A DNA stretch of 8,165 nt from Bifidobacterium breve. GTDB taxonomy: Bacteria; Actinomycetota; Actinomycetes; S36-B12. Under the pieces are notes generated by a model. The model did not search any database, was not told the origin of the DNA, and worked only from the letters and a program-made list of their open reading frames with translations. Where the stretch lies: assembly GCA_943328365.2 (NCBI GenBank), contig CALPZT020000055.1, positions 1 through 8,165 of the forward strand. Direction: 5' to 3'. Of the stretch, positions 7,202 through 8,165 are shown piece after piece. A program made the position numbers and the translations under genes. How positions within the stretch are numbered: the stretch's first letter is position 1; each line of letters opens with the position of its first letter.

Positions 7202-7276
7202 GGCTCCGACCTTACCGCAGTGGCCATGCAAACGATGTCATCGACGGACCCAACACCCGCTCATCGCGCCCTGCTC

Positions 7277-7301
7277 AGCAGCCCCTGCCCGAGGGCCTGC
7301 T
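7277..7301 (-). terminator. Hairpin just after gltD, possible terminator
   Basis: On the minus strand AGCAGGCCC, a seven-base loop and GGGGCTGCT form a nine-position stem with one G-G mismatch, starting about five bases after the gltD stop. No U-run follows, so it is either a U-less terminator, which is common in high-GC actinobacteria, or an RNA 3'-end stabiliser. The position at the gene end supports the call. The rest of the 105-base gap to pyk shows no convincing promoter. Confidence 0.4.
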
Positions 7302-7306
7302 CGACC

Positions 7307-8165
7307 TCATCGAACCGTGAGGGGTCGAGCGGTCGGCGGAATCGGCGCAGGGAGTTGAGTGCTCCCCGTCAGATAGCGATCGACTGAGGCAGCCGCTGCC
7401 CGGCCCTCGGCAATGGCCCAGACGATGAGCGACTGCCCACGACCCGCATCCCCGGCGACGAACACCCCGTCGACGTCCGTCGCGTAGTCGGCATTGCGGG
7501 AGAAATTCCCCCGAGGGTCCAGCACGACTCCGAGCTGGCTCGCGATGGAACCGGTCTCTGGCCCGGTGAATCCCATGGCGAGGAGGACCACATCCGCTCG
7601 AATCTCCCGCTCAGAGCCCTCGACAGGATGGAAGCCCCCCTCGGACGCCTCAACCTCGATGAGTCGCAACGCCCGAACGGCCCCGCTGCCATCGTCGATG
7701 AAGTCGTTCGTCGACACTGAGAACATGCGCTCGCCGCCCTCCTCATGGGCGCTCGTCGTGCGGTATACCATCGGATAGGTAGGCCACGGCTGGCTGCCTG
7801 GCCGTGCCGGAGGCGGGGTCGGGAGGATCTCAAGCTGCGTCACCGATGCGGCACCCTGCCGGTGCGCCGTTCCGAGGCAATCGGCTCCCGTATCACCACC
7901 ACCGATGATCACGACATGCTGGCCCGCCACGTCGAGCGGAGACTGATCCATGTCACCAGCGACAACCCTGTTCGCGAGCGGCAGGAACTCCATTGCCTGG
8001 TAGATCCCGCGCAGTTCTCGTCCGGGTACGTCGAGGTCCCGCCACACGGTCGAGCCGACCGCGATGACCACGGCGTCGTAGCGGCGGCGGAGGTCATCGG
8101 CAGTGATGTCGACACCGATATCGGTCCCCGGGCGAAACTTGACCCCCTCGGCTTCCATCTGGGCC
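7307..8165 (-). CDS. gltD: Glutamate synthase (NADPH) small subunit, C-terminal part (cut by right edge)
   Basis: The small subunit takes electrons from NADPH through FAD and iron-sulfur clusters and passes them to GltB, which makes glutamate from glutamine and 2-oxoglutarate. About 285 residues are visible of a protein usually near 480-490; the N-terminal iron-sulfur region and first dinucleotide fold lie outside the window. Seen are the fold piece YDAVVIAVGS, the second dinucleotide-binding motif VVIIGGGDTGADC (about residues 85-96 of the visible part), the family-typical WPTYPMVYRTTSAHEEGG, and the FAD-proximal DGVFVAGDAGRGQSLIVWAIAEGR near the end. The frame runs unbroken to the right edge, so the first methionine at 8158 is internal and not a start. 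The protein ends PPTARPLTVR. gltB would be expected further right. Related oxidoreductases (dihydropyrimidine dehydrogenase, NfnB) share the fold, but the ending and the pyk neighbour fit GltD. Confidence 0.93.
   Translation of the reverse strand, partial: AQMEAEGVKFRPGTDIGVDITADDLRRRYDAVVIAVGSTVWRDLDVPGRELRGIYQAMEFLPLANRVVAGDMDQSPLDVAGQHVVIIGGGDTGADCLGTAHRQGAASVTQLEILPTPPPARPGSQPWPTYPMVYRTTSAHEEGGERMFSVSTNDFIDDGSGAVRALRLIEVEASEGGFHPVEGSEREIRADVVLLAMGFTGPETGSIASQLGVVLDPRGNFSRNADYATDVDGVFVAGDAGRGQSLIVWAIAEGRAAAASVDRYLTGSTQLPAPIPPTARPLTVR

Noticed and set aside
7202..7231. A TTG start ten codons upstream of the pyk ATG
   Set aside because: The added residues are not seen in the family, and the ATG at 7201 gives the usual MRRAKIV start with AAGG upstream.

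Overview
The window is a compact, high-GC stretch of bacterial chromosome, most likely from an actinobacterium (Actinomycetota). The evidence is the strongly G/C-biased third codon positions, an actinobacterial-style CarA active site (CFGNQ, GHRGINQPV), glutamate synthase small subunit next to pyruvate kinase, and a PyrR-headed pyrimidine operon. I cannot fix the genus. Order Micrococcales or a relative is a guess.

All real genes are on the minus strand, so the biological order runs from the right edge to the left. It begins with the C-terminal part of gltD (7307 to the right edge), then a hairpin just after its stop, then pyk (5768-7201). Next is a 161-base gap holding three 32-bp tandem hairpin repeats and the pyr leader RNA. 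The pyrimidine operon follows: pyrR (5022-5606), pyrB (4081-5025), pyrC (2801-4084), carA (1680-2804) and the N-terminal half of carB (1 to 1680, cut by the left edge). No gap exceeds 300 bases; the two gaps are 5607-5767 and 7202-7306.

The pyr genes encode the early part of UMP synthesis. CarA and CarB make carbamoyl phosphate from glutamine, bicarbonate and ATP. PyrB joins it to aspartate and PyrC closes the ring to dihydroorotate. PyrR is the uridine-nucleotide-sensing regulator. Each pyr junction overlaps by 4 bases (ATGA) or 1 base (TGATG), so the genes are probably cotranscribed and translationally coupled. pyrD, pyrF and pyrE are not in view. GltD helps to make glutamate and Pyk makes pyruvate and ATP; both are housekeeping genes that supply nitrogen and energy metabolism next to the operon.

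The most informative non-coding signals are in the pyr leader. An RNA hairpin matches the PyrR-binding consensus, and its lower stem pairs with the Shine-Dalgarno sequence of pyrR. This suggests translational repression of the operon by PyrR. Upstream leader segments can form mutually exclusive pairings with this hairpin. The repeat array at the end of pyk also supplies the last eight codons and the stop codon of that gene. I saw no undescribed defence, mobile or biosynthetic system here.
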